A DNA stretch of 64,000 bases from contig OZ018415.1 in assembly GCA_963969595.1 (NCBI GenBank), positions 22,697,782 through 22,761,781 on the forward strand, written 5' to 3'. Source of the DNA: Neckera pumila (Eukaryota > Streptophyta > Bryopsida > Hypnales > Neckeraceae). The notes beneath the pieces were generated by a model. That model saw only the letters and a program-made list of their open reading frames with translations, was not told where the DNA came from and did not search any database. The translations under genes and the position numbers were made by a program. Below are positions 1 to 11,203 of this stretch, in pieces (position 1 is the first letter of the stretch; every line of letters starts with the position of its first letter).

Positions 1-547
1 TTGAAAAGAATTGCATTTATTTTATATAAGAATAAGAAATGATAATCTTGGCAATTGTTGGAGATAAATGAAAAGATGTATGTATGAAATGCAAATTACA
101 AATAAATGTATTTTAATTATGTAGATTAGCATGCAAAAATATAACAATGCTTGGTAAAAGAAATGTATGCCCTTGATAGTCAAATGTTTGTAAGTCAAAA
201 TTATGGCTATTTTTGGAAGATATGCGTTGAAGAAAATCTTGACACTTCTACCTTTATTAAATTACAAATATACATTTTTGAAAAAGATAATGTAAAGTGT
301 GCACTATGAAAATACATAGAACATAAAAACTTTGAAGAAATATACATATTACAAAGTTAAAATTTTCAATGATTACGAATAAACAAAACAAAAATGATTA
401 ATGGTACATTGTAATTCAACTTCCTCGATGTCTCCTAAATTATTGTCTACTAGATAAGCAATAGAATCATATTGGCATTGCACAAGTAGCATATTTAAGT
501 TTTTAAAAAATGTAATTCTAATTACATTTGTACAGTTACAAATTCAG

Positions 548-1996
548 TCTATGAAACTTATCCAGGTTGTAATGGATGCAAATAATCCACCTCCACTTGA
601 AGATATGACATATCTATTGAAAAAGATGCATTTAGATATTGGTCAACAATCTGCTCGTAATTTCAAAATTTTACAATAATCATTTTAATACCAATGTTTA
701 TGTATTATATATGGAATTGTCCAATCTACCTTGTTTAATATTATTTTGTATTTAAAATTTATTAAGTTAAGGCACATTAATTGGCTATATCAAAATTTTG
801 GCACTTTAAGTTGAAACCTTTATGTCATGTGTTTTAGTGGCCATGAAGATATTTATCAAAAAACATCCTAAGAACATTTACATTCTTTGTCTCCAATATT
901 TAACAACAATTTCATTATATTTGTAGACAGAGATAAATTCTACAATATCATTAGGAGATCCCTTCCAAGAGAATGTGGAGGACATTCAAAAAGGAAATAT
1001 AAGGCGTACACAAGACAAGACATCATTAGTATCAATTGAGCCAAATAAACATATTTTGATTACAAATGATAGACCTAAAGAAGAGGCACTTCTTCCATCA
1101 AAATCACACATAAAACCATTTAAAAAGGGATTCTTGAATGCTACTCCAAAATACATCAAACCAAAATTAAAATCACAAGAAATGAAAAAAGAAAAAATCC
1201 CTTTTATAAAACCTACAAAGCCTAAAGAACAACATGACAACATTCCAGGTGAAGTAATTTTTAACAATCAATTAAACAAATTTAGCTTTTTCTAATATCT
1301 TTGATTAAATATTTTTAATAAATTTAAAGAATATAAAATCTATGTCTAATTTTGGCCATTTTTGCGAGCACATTTTTAGAAAGCTTGTAAGATTAATGTT
1401 TTGATTTGTTTTTCTATGTAGACTTTATGAGAGTACAAAATCTTGAACGAATTGCTCTTCAAAAAGAAGTCAAAGGTAACTACCACAAAGATTCCTTTGA
1501 AAACCTTAATTATTGCAAAAACACCAAGCATAATATTTTTGCTTATTAAATTTTGTGTATTCAAAGATTTTTGAAATGCCAAGATTTTATTGAAAATTAT
1601 ATTTGTCTAAACAATACTTGTATTTGTTATAACATCAAATTATAAATCATTGAATTTAGTAATACAAAATTTTATTTATCATACTAAAACCTAGTTTCAC
1701 TCAACATTTTTTGGCATATAGAAATGCTTCAACCAACACAAGAACTTGTTAAAGATGTTATGGAAACAACTGATATAAGGAATGGCCTTGAAGACCTTGA
1801 GATTATGGCAGCAGTGTCAGAGATTGCTGAAAATCCAGACGCTATGCATAAATACAAACACAATAAGAAAGTCACTACATTTTACAATCATTTAGGAAAA
1901 CTCATGAAAGATCGTATAGATAAAGAAGAGAAGTTAGGTAATTCAAAAAATGAACAATGTAAAACGAATAAAAAACACATTGATTCACAAAAATAA
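548..1996 (+). CDS. 3' exons of an AT-rich gene entering from the left edge (STI1/DP-like last exon); possibly decayed
   Basis: Three candidate exons chain with consistent GT-AG sites and phases: 927-1248 (phase 0 in, 1 out), 1422-1475 (1 in, 1 out) and 1722-1996, ending at TAA. A further candidate at 548-656 contains MDANNPPPLEDM but its phase does not join cleanly to 927. The joined tail reads through HDNIP-DFMRVQNLERIALQKEVK-EMLQPTQ. The last exon carries LEIMAAVSEIAENPDAMHKY followed by a short helix around FYNHLGKLM. This resembles the STI1/Hop 'DP' helical domain, also found at the C terminus of Tic40-like co-chaperones (family knowledge). The middle exon is Lys/Pro-rich and very AT-rich, unlike the other genes here, so this could be a diverged paralogue or pseudogene. 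The 5' part lies outside the window, and the function is inferred from the last exon only. Confidence 0.45.
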
Positions 1997-2092
1997 ATTT
2001 AATTGCATTGCATTCAACTAAAACTATAATCAAATCCTTTAACATACAATCTTTACAAGTATTTTGGTTACTAATTAAAAATACCATGTGAA

Positions 2093-3027
2093 TTAACACC
2101 TAAAGTTTCTTGACTATGGTTTCACCAAAAATGCTCCAAAACTGCCATTTCTAGTACAAGTACCAAATTTTTGAAAAATATCACTTTTGGACACATGAAA
2201 TATAGGATCTTGTAGTACTCTGATTTGACAAGATGTGCAAAAAATTTCAAAAATTTCCACCGTGCAAGATATTAGCATTTGAAGTGGCCAAAAATTGCAC
2301 TTCACAAGGTCAATTGCACTTCACAAGGTCAAATCATTATGAAAAAATTTCCAAATAGTTGTGCTTCTTTATATTCATTTCTTTAGGGGAAGATGGCTAC
2401 ATGCTTAAAATTTTTGAAATCATTTGGAATTGTACAACATATAGGAAAAAAATAGTAAGTAGAAATAAGTAGAGAATGATTCAAAATATGAAATTGTTGA
2501 GAATTTTGTTTTGGAACTGAAAATGCCAATCCCAATGGTTGTAATATTGTCATAAACAGTCTACATCCTATAATGGCATTTTTCTAGTTCTCCTACTTAG
2601 AGAATTCTTCTAAAATTTTCCTAAAATAAATAACTTCAAAGTTTATTTTAAAGTAGAGAATCCATAACTGCCCACAAACTAAAACTCCTCATAACTTTTG
2701 ACTCATTGATCAAATGGAATGATTCAAAGCTTTCCATATATATATATATATAAATCTAATAAACCAATTTCAAATTTTTATTTTTGAAAAAAGCTATTTT
2801 TTTTTATGTGCCTAAACTACCCAAGTTGAGAAACAAAGTATATATCATGCAATAACTTTTGACTCATTTTTCCAAATGTCATGAAATTTTGTGCATATGA
2901 AAGATATTCCTTTCCCCCACCTTCTTTTTAAAATTCAGCCCAAAATATGCAAATATCTAGTCACACGTACCTGCCCAAAATTTTCATTTTGCCAAAAAAC
3001 ACATGCCATTGGTACTTTAGGGATTAA
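2093..3027. mobile_element. TTAA-flanked non-autonomous DNA element, family A copy 1 (935 bp)
   Basis: The left end reads TTAA-CACCTAAAG and the right end CTTTAGGGA-TTAA, so the termini are inverted repeats bounded by TTAA. Its interior matches the element at 37922-38856 along the whole length: a start with TTTCACCAAAAATGCTC, a middle with GTAAGTAGAAATAAGTAGAG, and an end with GCCAAAAAACACATGCCATT. Both copies are 935 bp. There is no coding potential. TTAA target duplication with C-rich termini is the signature of the piggyBac superfamily. Confidence 0.8.
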
Positions 3028-4440
3028 ACAATTTTAGGGGATAGGAAGAAAAGGTTGAACTTGTTGGACATGTTTGGGTCTATGTGGTCTATAACGCCAT
3101 TCCATGACGTTTGGATGACAACACGGCGAGGTGGATGAAAAAAAAAGCAAATTTTTAATTGTCATTTTTCGTGAGCAATTGGATAGCTGATTTATGAAGA
3201 CTAGAGACTTGATATCATAGTCATTTAGCAGTTTGTCTCAAGCTAATTTTGATTAGAGCCAAAAAAATGATATAGGAAGGTGTGGAATTGCTAGGCAAAT
3301 GATCTGACCGGATACATTGTGTTGTTGGACCACAAGAAGTTGTCCAAAGAGAGGAAGCTGACCAATACCCAAATGTTTGCAGGTACTGTTGAATTTTTTG
3401 TATTCCTTGTTTGCAAATGAAATGCAAGCTCTTTGCTATCAAGATTATGGTACAACTAGTCCATCTTGTTCCATGTGCCGATTGCATTGTTGTTGGAATT
3501 TCTATATCTATCTTCCGAAATTTCGCGCCAATCCATGCGCAATTTTTTGGGCTACTCTTGTGAAGCTATCCTTCTTTGAAAGAGTTAACTCCTTCTCTTC
3601 AATTGTGTCACCAATTTATGAGCATTGTTGTTTTGCTTACTTGTGATATTTTATCAAGAATCTTAGGAGATATAATCTCTAAACCCAAAATTGCATGTGT
3701 CTTACTATTGTGAACATGAGTCCAAGATTTCAACTGAACATTATTCCACAATTATAGGTCCGCTCACCACTTTCCCTCCACGTTGACCAGTCTAGCAGTT
3801 TACGATTAAGCACTTCAACCTTGTAAACTACTCGCAAGAAATGTCCTATGCATTTCGCGGGCGGGTTCCTAGGCAGGTTCTGTGCCATAATGCCCAAGTA
3901 TGTGGTGCTGTCTCGTAATCGAGCATTACAGATTTTACATCCAATATCAAATTCTCATCCCAACTTCATCCAATTTAGTTGATTTCTTGCAGCAGTTTAT
4001 GTCGGGCAATGGCCCCTATTGTCGGGCATTGCACCAAATAATCTAGTCTCCTCGTCAGGTTCCGCCCTCCTCATCGACTGATTATTTGTCGCAATGTCCT
4101 CCTCTGCAAGCATTGCCCTATACAAACAAAACGCTCTCAAAATGCCTTGGTAATAGGTCTCGTCCTTTCAGGGTTATTAGGCTTCGAGTGTGCTGATGTG
4201 GCCAGCATTGTGTAAGCCTGGGCAGGCTTCGAAGAAAATTCAGTGCCTGACCGAAAATTTTATTTGTGGGGCTCAAGGAATGGGGTTTTAGCCCGAAGCT
4301 CGACTGTGGGTGGCTCAGGCTCATCGCTCTCATTCTAGGGTTTGGTTATGATCGTTCTAGATTTTGGTATGGTCATGTGCCTGGTGAGATTTCCTCTAGC
4401 ACTCTACCGCAAGTTACTGAACTGCGAGTTGCGTGAACAA
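3028..4440. other. Stretch without a supported gene
   Basis: The first part is AT-rich with short random frames. From about 3770 the base composition rises in GC, which fits promoter and upstream DNA of the calcineurin-B-like gene that follows. I see no exon chain on either strand. Confidence 0.5.
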
Positions 4441-4446
4441 TGCTTG

Positions 4447-4697
4447 GATTCACTTGCTGCAAGAATTTCAACCACTCATTTCAAGCTTGTGAAGCTTTTC
4501 TCTCAAAGCATGCAATTCTCTTCCTCTTGCAGTGATTTGGAGGTTTAGCAGGGGTTGGAAATTACGCTTAGATTCACTTGCTGCAAAAATTTCAACTACC
4601 CATTTCAAGCTTATCAAGATTTTTTCTCAAAGCATGCAATTCTCTCCCTCTTGCCGTGATTTGAAGGTTTACTTTGTAGCAGGGGTTGGAGATTATT
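4447..4697. repeat. Imperfect tandem duplication, 124 bp x 2, upstream of the calcineurin-B-like gene
   Basis: Units start at 4447 and 4571 with GATTCACTTGCTGCAA and share most positions through CAAAGCATGCAATTCTC and GCAGGGGTTGGA. Unit 2 ends about 275 bp before the start codon at 4970, so the duplication sits in the promoter or 5' leader. Confidence 0.85.
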
Positions 4698-4969
4698 GTA
4701 GCACCTCGAGAGTATTGTAAAATATCGCAAGACTCGACAAAGGCAACGTAGCGGGGTTCTCGAGGTGGGTTCTCGAGCTATTCATTTTTGCAGGGCATGA
4801 TGAAGCGTTTTTCCATCCAGTACTCGTGGCAATTTTGCTTAGCCTCCTTCCTGTTTGTAGCCAGGCTCTTTCTTTCAAGACCCTTTGCGCTAAGGTCTTC
4901 ATTGTAACCTAGTTTGCAGACTTTTGATACGGCATTGTTGGAATGCTTGTGCAGAGTGAAACAGCAGCG

Positions 4970-6704
4970 ATGGGAAACTCATCGTCCCTCCTCTCGCAGT
5001 ACGACTTGGAGGATCTGCAGAACCACTGCAGCAAGCTTTGTAAGTTTTTGAATCATTCTGTTGTTTGGTTTCGTTCAATGGATGACGTCTGGGTTGAAAT
5101 TCGAGGACGTTTTTCAATTAATTGATTGGAGACTTGTTGAGGTCCTAAATTTACGGATTATGGAAGCTTCTAGTAACTTTGGAGAAACTTTGGAGAGGGG
5201 TGCAAGACTGAATTTACGTTTGAATTTGTAAGGTTGTGACTAGTTTAGGGATTCAATTAGTCTAGGGTAGGGTATTCTCCATTGAAATATCACTGAAAAC
5301 TTATTTCTAGGGATTGACATAATGTCTCTAATTAGAACAAGTGTATTTGGTGGAATTTAAGAAGGGTGCTGATGTTACTCTCTGTCTCGTGCTGCCAGTT
5401 TCGCAACGGGAGATAATCGCCTTGTATGAACGGTTCTGTCAGTTGGACAAAACTGGGAAAGGGTTCATCTCTGCCGATGAGTTCATGAGTGTGCCTGAAT
5501 TCGCTGTCAATCCTCTTTGCCAGGTACTGATCAACATTTATCATTTGGCGATCCCTCTCATATTCTTCTTGTCTTGTTCTTGGTTGTATGCATTGAAGGA
5601 CGTTTTTGCTTAGCCATGGTGAATCCCTTTCTTGCAGAGGCTGCTAAAGATGTTGGAAGGGTTAAATTTCAAGGAGTTTATCGGCCTACTGTCGGCCTTC
5701 AGCGCACGTGCTACAAAAGATGACAAGTTGAAGTGTAAGTCTTTCATCCAGCATTTCTTTGTGTGGATTTTCAGCCTAGTCATAAGCCTCATTCCAACTC
5801 AGGATTCAAGAACTATGAGTACTGAGTTGCACGAGTTGTATGAGTAGTACGAGCTCTGATTACTGAGTTCTTTCAAATTGGCTTAGTGGAGTACCATGAA
5901 TCCTTGTTTTTGGACCGACTGTTGACTGTTGACTGGTTGCAGAGATATTTTAGTTTTTTAAAGTATGGATGACGACCTTGTTTCAGTGAAAATGTAGGAG
6001 TGCGTATAATGAATAAGTATAGGCAAGCCCTTTTTGGTGACTCAATCACGTATCTGAAGGACTGTTGAATTTACGCATAACTCCATTACTTGAGTTTATT
6101 TATTCCTGCTTTCTGTCTTTGAATACCTCGATTGCTAAAGACTGTGTGTCCAATAAATAACGAGAGTGCAATATTTGTGCAGTCATTTTCAAGGTGTATG
6201 ACACTGATGGCAATGGCAAAGTGACAAGTAGGGATATGTTGCAAGTTCTCCGTGATCTATCAGGGAACTTCCTGACGGATAAGCAGCGTCAGGTGCAAGG
6301 CTTAAACCGTTTTTGTACTGTCTCGTCTCGATAATATTGTTTAGGCATCCCAGCACCTGCATTGTGGTGAACACATTGATCATTTGTGTAGGTTCCTTGC
6401 AATTTCTAACGGCGAATGTTCTCCTGGCAGTCGGTTTTGAGTCAGGCTCTTGAACAGTCGGGATACACGGTTGATTCAGCTCTGACATTACAAGATTTTA
6501 AGACGGTCTATCTCCACCCACGAACTTTTCCATGACTTAGCTACAACTTTCATGAGTATTAGCTCAACTTTGCTCTAGTTTATAACTTTATAACTTTCAT
6601 ATTTCAATGGGGATTGGTTGAACAGTTGCTCACGTTTACTTTGTTGCTTCCAGGTTTTGGACAAGGCTGACCTGAAAATGCACGTGGAAGTGCCAGTAGA
6701 TTGA
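4970..6704 (+). CDS. Calcineurin-B-like EF-hand protein (CNB type, predicted N-myristoylated)
   Basis: Six exons chain in perfect phase: 4970-5039, 5399-5523, 5638-5734, 6183-6292, 6431-6505 and 6654-6704, giving 175 aa, the length I recall for the plant CNB-like EF-hand family. The start is the ATG of MGNSSSLL, a myristoylation-type N terminus with Gly2 and Ser6. EF-hand 1 has a good Ca2+ loop at residues 40-51 (DKTGKGFISADE) and EF-hand 3 at 104-115 (DTDGNGKVTSRD, Asp at position 12 in place of Glu). The other two hands look degenerate. The protein ends EVPVD, as in the family. It resembles calcineurin B more than the plant CBL/SCaBP sensors, so a regulatory-subunit-like calcium sensor at membranes is likely. 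The partner in plants is not clear from sequence. A tandem duplication lies just upstream. Confidence 0.9.
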
Positions 6705-7005
6705 CCGCATGACGCAGTATTGTTAGGTTAGTAGGATCTGTTTCATGTTTTAGCCCTTGAAGACCACAGGCTTCTGCTTGCTCTCAGCTTTCAAGATCGA
6801 ACTTGAACAAATGGCTATGGGTGTGTACAACAGTGATTTTTGGCAAAATGTAGATATTTTTAATAACTTCAAATTTCTCAGAAAGGCCTTGGTAGTGCGT
6901 TTCTATTGCTGCAGAATATCGTTGATTTATTTTGGGAGCACTTTCCTTTGGAATTGTCAATCTCTGTAATATATGGGACCATATTCCCAAGCTTCTTAGG
7001 ATTCC

Positions 7006-7510
7006 TTAACCCTAGAAGGACGTGACCATGATATTTTACACTACGAAGTACACCTGAGCTGAAAATTTCAGATTTTTTTAGCATAATTTGTATTTGATAT
7101 CAATTTTCTTCATTTTTTCCTTAAAAGTTCATGGTAATTTCAAATTTTCACAAAAAAAATCTGAAATTTTTAGCACTTGTAGAAGGCATGGGATTCATCT
7201 TTGAAATATAAATACAAAAATTTCATTCCTATCTAGTTGCAAAATGGCAGCAAATAAAGAGAAGGATTGTCAAATAGGCTCATCTTTTAAGGATTGAAAG
7301 GTTGGCTCATTCAAATTCAATCCTAGAACAACACTGCAAACCATGACAAATAATCCTTCCATGTAAGACAAAAGTGCAATTGTTCATCCTTGAAATTTTG
7401 TGCAAAAAGGAGAAATCTGGCACAATAGTTTGACCTCCAACGAATACTTTTGCTTACTTTAAAGTAGATGGTTTAGGATCTCATCGCAATTCACTTCACA
7501 GCTAGCCCCT
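7006..7510. mobile_element. Decayed TTAA element related to the one at 9369-9598
   Basis: A left terminus TTAA-CCCTAGAAGGACG is visible at 7006. The segment 7350-7500 (TGACAAATAATCCTTCCATG, then AAAGTGCAATTGTTCATCCT) matches 9411-9560 inside the intact element downstream. The right terminus is eroded or overwritten by the leader repeats at 7511, so the right boundary is approximate. Confidence 0.5.
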
Positions 7511-7930
7511 TGCAGTCCCTCTGGATCATCTGGTACTACTTTGGGCTTCGGAAAGGTGCGATTTGGAAGGAACATTCAGTGACACAATTTGCTTTCGAGG
7601 GGAGAATTTGGGGAGAATTTGGGGGAGATTTGTGCAGTTCCGTTAAATTACGAGTCCAATCGCTTCCAGCTTTGACTACCACTTGACAAGTAGTTTGGGT
7701 TTGTGAAAGAAACGATCTGGAAAGCAGATTGGCAGTGTCAATTTGGTTTAGGGGAGTTTTGCGTAAAGTTTTCGGGGGTTTGCTGCAATTCCTCTGTATC
7801 GCGGGTTCGACCGATTTCAGATTTGACTATCATCTGGTAATACTTCACGTTTGTGAAACAAGCGATTTGGAAGATAAGTTCGTTATCTTGTCAGGGGAGC
7901 TTTTGGCGAGACCTGGGAGATTTTTTGGGT
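7511..7930. repeat. Three imperfect tandem units (about 122-151 bp) directly upstream of the calmodulin-like gene
   Basis: Units begin at 7511, 7633 and 7784 with TGCAGTCCCTCTGG, TGCAGTTCCG and TGCAATTCCTCTG. Each continues through a TTTGACTA or TACTACTTTGGG segment, a TTTGTGAAA...CGATTTGGAAG core and a GGGGAG tract. The third unit ends at the start-codon region of the EF-hand gene, so the repeats probably form its leader or proximal promoter. Confidence 0.75.
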
Positions 7931-7955
7931 GAATTTAATTAAGGGTTTATCTCCT

Positions 7956-8537
7956 ATGGATTTGCTAATGGAGGCAAACTGGACGGGCCACTCAAACTAC
8001 GAAATCTCTACAGGTATCATCCGACCCCTCCCCCAAATGGATTTCACCCTCCCAGACCACCTGCTCCAAGAGCTCACAGACTCCTTCCCCTTCTTCGACC
8101 GCAACGGCGACGGCCAAATCTGCAAAGCCGAGCTCGGCGCCGTGTTGCGTTCCCTCGGGGAGACTCCCATAACTGATGCCGACTTGGAGACTCTAATGCA
8201 CGACGTAGACGTGAATGGCGACGGGTGCTTGGACTTTTACGAATTCATTCAGTTGAACACAAGAGCGATGCAGCTTGAATGCGGGCTTGAATGTTCGCAA
8301 TCTTCCAGTGCTTCCGAAGATTGGTTGTCTGCGTTTCGTGTGTTTGATGTCGATCGCAATGGATTCATCTCCGCAGAAGAGCTTCAACGTGTGTTGGTGG
8401 GATTGGGGGATGAGAAAATCTCTGTGGAGGAGTGTCGGGGTATGATCCAATGCGTGGATGTCGATGGAGATCACATGGTGGATTTCCGAGAGTTTCAGGC
8501 GCTCATGACCGGAGCTGGAAGAACTTGTGTTCACTGA
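7956..8537 (+). CDS. Calmodulin-like protein with four EF-hands
   Basis: A single exon of 193 aa. The reading frame is open upstream but the first ATG is 7956 (MDLLMEANW); a later ATG at 8037 (MDFTLPDHL) is a possible alternative start. Four canonical Ca2+ loops are visible: residues 48-59 (DRNGDGQICKAE), 85-96 (DVNGDGCLDFYE), 131-142 (DVDRNGFISAEE) and 168-179 (DVDGDHMVDFRE). The pairs are joined by a Cys/Ser-containing linker around residues 107-121. This is the plant CML arrangement: a calcium sensor that binds targets and has no enzymatic domain. The C-terminal tail (GAGRTCVH) has one Cys but no clear prenylation box. No introns, unlike the neighbouring genes. The CDS is GC-richer than its flanks, and both flanks carry tandem repeats. 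Confidence 0.93.
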   Translation: MDLLMEANWTGHSNYEISTGIIRPLPQMDFTLPDHLLQELTDSFPFFDRNGDGQICKAELGAVLRSLGETPITDADLETLMHDVDVNGDGCLDFYEFIQLNTRAMQLECGLECSQSSSASEDWLSAFRVFDVDRNGFISAEELQRVLVGLGDEKISVEECRGMIQCVDVDGDHMVDFREFQALMTGAGRTCVH

Positions 8538-8604
8538 GCGAATTGATCAATTCTTTAGGTTCAATGTTTTTTTCACACTCGTTGTGTTTTCACAAATTTT
8601 TTTC

Positions 8605-9290
8605 AAATGCAACGAGGGGTTCGCAGAGATTAAAAGTTCGCAGAATTGCAATCTCATCGAGATCTGGTGGATCACTTGACTAGCAGGTTTCGGAGTTGCA
8701 CTTGTGGTTGATGAATTCATACCTCACCGTGTAATTAGAAGAGGTGATTTTGTACAATAGAAACATTTAATGAAAAGAGACGTTGCAATTCTTTCAACAA
8801 TCATTGCATTTTGTTGATTTTCAAGTGCAACCAGGTGTTCGTAGAGATTCAAAAATCACAGAATTGCAATCTCTTGCTGAATTTCAAGCTCTGTTCACAT
8901 AACTGGCAGATACTCGGAGTTGCACTAGTAGTTCATTGCTTTCATTTGTCACCATGTCATTCAAATGGGTGATTTTGTACATGAGAAACATACAATGGAA
9001 AATAGACTGTCTTAATTATTCATTCACAATCGTTACCTTCTAAATTTTTAAAAGTGCAGCGAGGTGTTCCCAGCAATTCTAGAGGTTCACATTTCATAGA
9101 AATGCATTTTCGTGCTGAATTCTACGTTCTGATCACAAACTCAGAGTCGCACTACTGTCGTAGTTGAATTCATATGTCAACATGAGAAAAGAGACGATTC
9201 TGTAGATAAGAAGTAAACAATTGAAAGACAAAGTCAATTCTCATCGTCCTCACCTCTTGAATGTCTCTAGTTGAAGTTTATTTGAGACCG
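8605..9290. repeat. Three diverged tandem units (about 217-229 bp) 3' of the calmodulin-like gene
   Basis: Units start at 8605, 8822 and 9051 with AAATGCAACGAGGGGTTC, CAAGTGCAACCAGGTGTTC and AAAGTGCAGCGAGGTGTTC. Each is followed by AGAATTGCAATCTC-like, GAGTTGCACT and GATTTTGTACA...GAAACA segments in the same order. The first unit begins about 70 bp after the stop codon, so it likely lies in the 3' UTR. Confidence 0.85.
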
Positions 9291-9368
9291 TTCATCTTCC
9301 ATCTGCATCGAGATGTGCCTTTGATTATAATGAGTAGTTGAAATTTCAACTCACTTAGAACAAGGTTT

Positions 9369-9598
9369 TTAACCCTTGAACGCCGCCGAGGACGTTCTGC
9401 GTCCTTTGAATGACAAAGAATCTTTCCCTACAAGACAGAAGTGCAACTTTTCATCCTCGGTATTAGGAGTAAGAAGGAAAGATCTTCAACAGTTCTTTGA
9501 CTTCCAATGAATGTATTAAGCTTTTTCAAAGTAGATGATGTCACACGGAATCACAATACATGATTTCCATGGCTACCGGTCCGTCCTTCAAGGGTTAA
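9369..9598. mobile_element. Short TTAA-flanked element (230 bp)
   Basis: The termini are TTAA-CCCTTGAACG and CCTTCAAGGG-TTAA, an inverted repeat bounded by TTAA at both ends. The interior matches the decayed copy at 7350-7500. It is too short to encode protein, so it is a non-autonomous (MITE-like) member of the TTAA group. Confidence 0.75.
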
Positions 9599-9761
9599 GG
9601 CTGTTTCGGGATCATCATCACATAAAGAATCTTCCTCACGATTCAAGGGTCGTCTCCCAGCACTCACACTCATCAAGATAGCTGCACCCAAAATTGTCCG
9701 AATAAGCATTTGAATATGGTTTCCATTTTGAAAATGTGATGTAAACTAAAGTTATCAAAAT

Positions 9762-10576
9762 GGGTGAATGCAAGAAACACTTATACTATTTGTTGTGTTT
9801 TGGGTTTTTCCTCTTCTAGTACTACGTGTACTACGAGTACTGTGAATACTAGGAACATCTGTGAAATCTGGACCATTGATTAAATGTTGGATGTAATGCC
9901 TGGGCGGCACATGGTTGCTTCTCATTCAAACACAAAGATGACTGACAATTTGATCGCCTTGGTTTCCAGGCGATGTTGCATCACTACTCACTACATTGGA
10001 GTACTACTTTCAGCCATAGACTACCATAATTTGTAAAACATGGCAGTTCTGGTTTTTTATTTTTCATAAATACTTAATGACTTAAAAAATTAAGGAGAAA
10101 AATGGACATTTCTTCTAAGTCATTCAAGAGGGCATCCGCACAATCAATAACTGATTTTGTTTCCTGAGTTTCTCAGAAATTACAATTAAAGTCATCACAC
10201 TTTAGGGCCTTCCAAACAGCACTAGAAGCAATGTTTTCAAAATCCCTTGCCTGAGAAGTTGGAAGGCAGTCATACAAACAAGCATGCCAAGTTACAACTT
10301 CAATGACTTCAGAATGGATACTTCATAGTACTAGATACCTCCAAAACTGAATTTGTGACATTTCTTAAAATTCGCTTTCTCCTCCACAATTAACTTTGGA
10401 AAAATCCAAAAAAATCCAAAAAAATGCAGCACGTCGGGGACGTGTACATCCAACTTTATCCAACTTTGATATGAGTTTCAAATTGTTTTTATCATTTCCC
10501 AAAAACTTATACCACACAACGACTTTCGATTTAAAGGTGTGACATAAAATAGTACAAGTGTTTCTTGCATTCACCC
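9762..10576. mobile_element. GGTGA-ended element, copy 1 (815 bp, inverted termini)
   Basis: The left end reads GGGTGAATGCAAGAAACACT and the right end is its reverse complement (AGTGTTTCTTGCATTCACCC preceded by a match to TACTATTT on the left). The same terminal motif brackets a similar-sized segment at 33559-34386. The interiors do not visibly match. A possible 4-bp flank duplication (aaat) is present. There is no coding sequence. The superfamily is not clear. Confidence 0.65.
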
Positions 10577-10940
10577 AAATGTATAAACTTTGTTAGATGG
10601 TGGGAGCCAAAGGGGAATTGAAATTTTCTTCTTACTTATTTTGGACAACTTATGAAAAAACTATGGATATTCAAAGTGGTGAAATAGGTGCTACCGAAAT
10701 CGACCCTAAGCTCTCATCTTCAAAGGACTTACATTTAAGGTAAGAATCTAGATGGAACGGTTTTGCAATTTATAAGTCACAATTAGGTACAGTCACTTTC
10801 CATGAAAGCCTCTCTACACTTCTTTTGTCAACATTCTAAAATTCTTCAAAAAAAGCACCAATGATAACTACTGTAGTTAACTAGTAGTCTATGCTCTTGG
10901 AGGTAACACAAACACCATAAGATTCATAGACTAGGTAGCT

Positions 10941-10990
10941 AGAGCACCATAAGATTGAGGTAGCTGGAAGACCAAAGGGCTCAGCCAGTA
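10941..10990 (+). repeat. Single copy of the upstream repeat found before both acidic-protein genes
   Basis: AGCACCATAAGATTGAGGTA followed by GCTGGAAGACCAAAGG matches two tandem copies at 14432 and 14603 upstream of the paralogous gene. It lies about 260 bp before the ATG at 11204. This supports duplication of gene plus upstream region. Confidence 0.75.
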
Positions 10991-11203
10991 GTAGGTACAA
11001 AAAACCCTCGATATCTAGGTCGTTACATATTCTTTGCTAGAAACCCATCTGAATAGCACATTAAGAGGGTGAAGGAGATAGGTTGTGCAAATCTCTCTTT
11101 CTGCGGTTGGGTGACTCTTGAATACTCTGAATTTCATACATAAATTTCCTTGGTTGGTATTTTACACAAACGTGATACCACCTCTCCTGCTGAATTCAAA
11201 AGA

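Noticed and set aside
7511..9290. CRISPR-like array
   Set aside because: The repeats are long, diverged and contiguous without spacers, and the genome is eukaryotic; these are tandem duplications.
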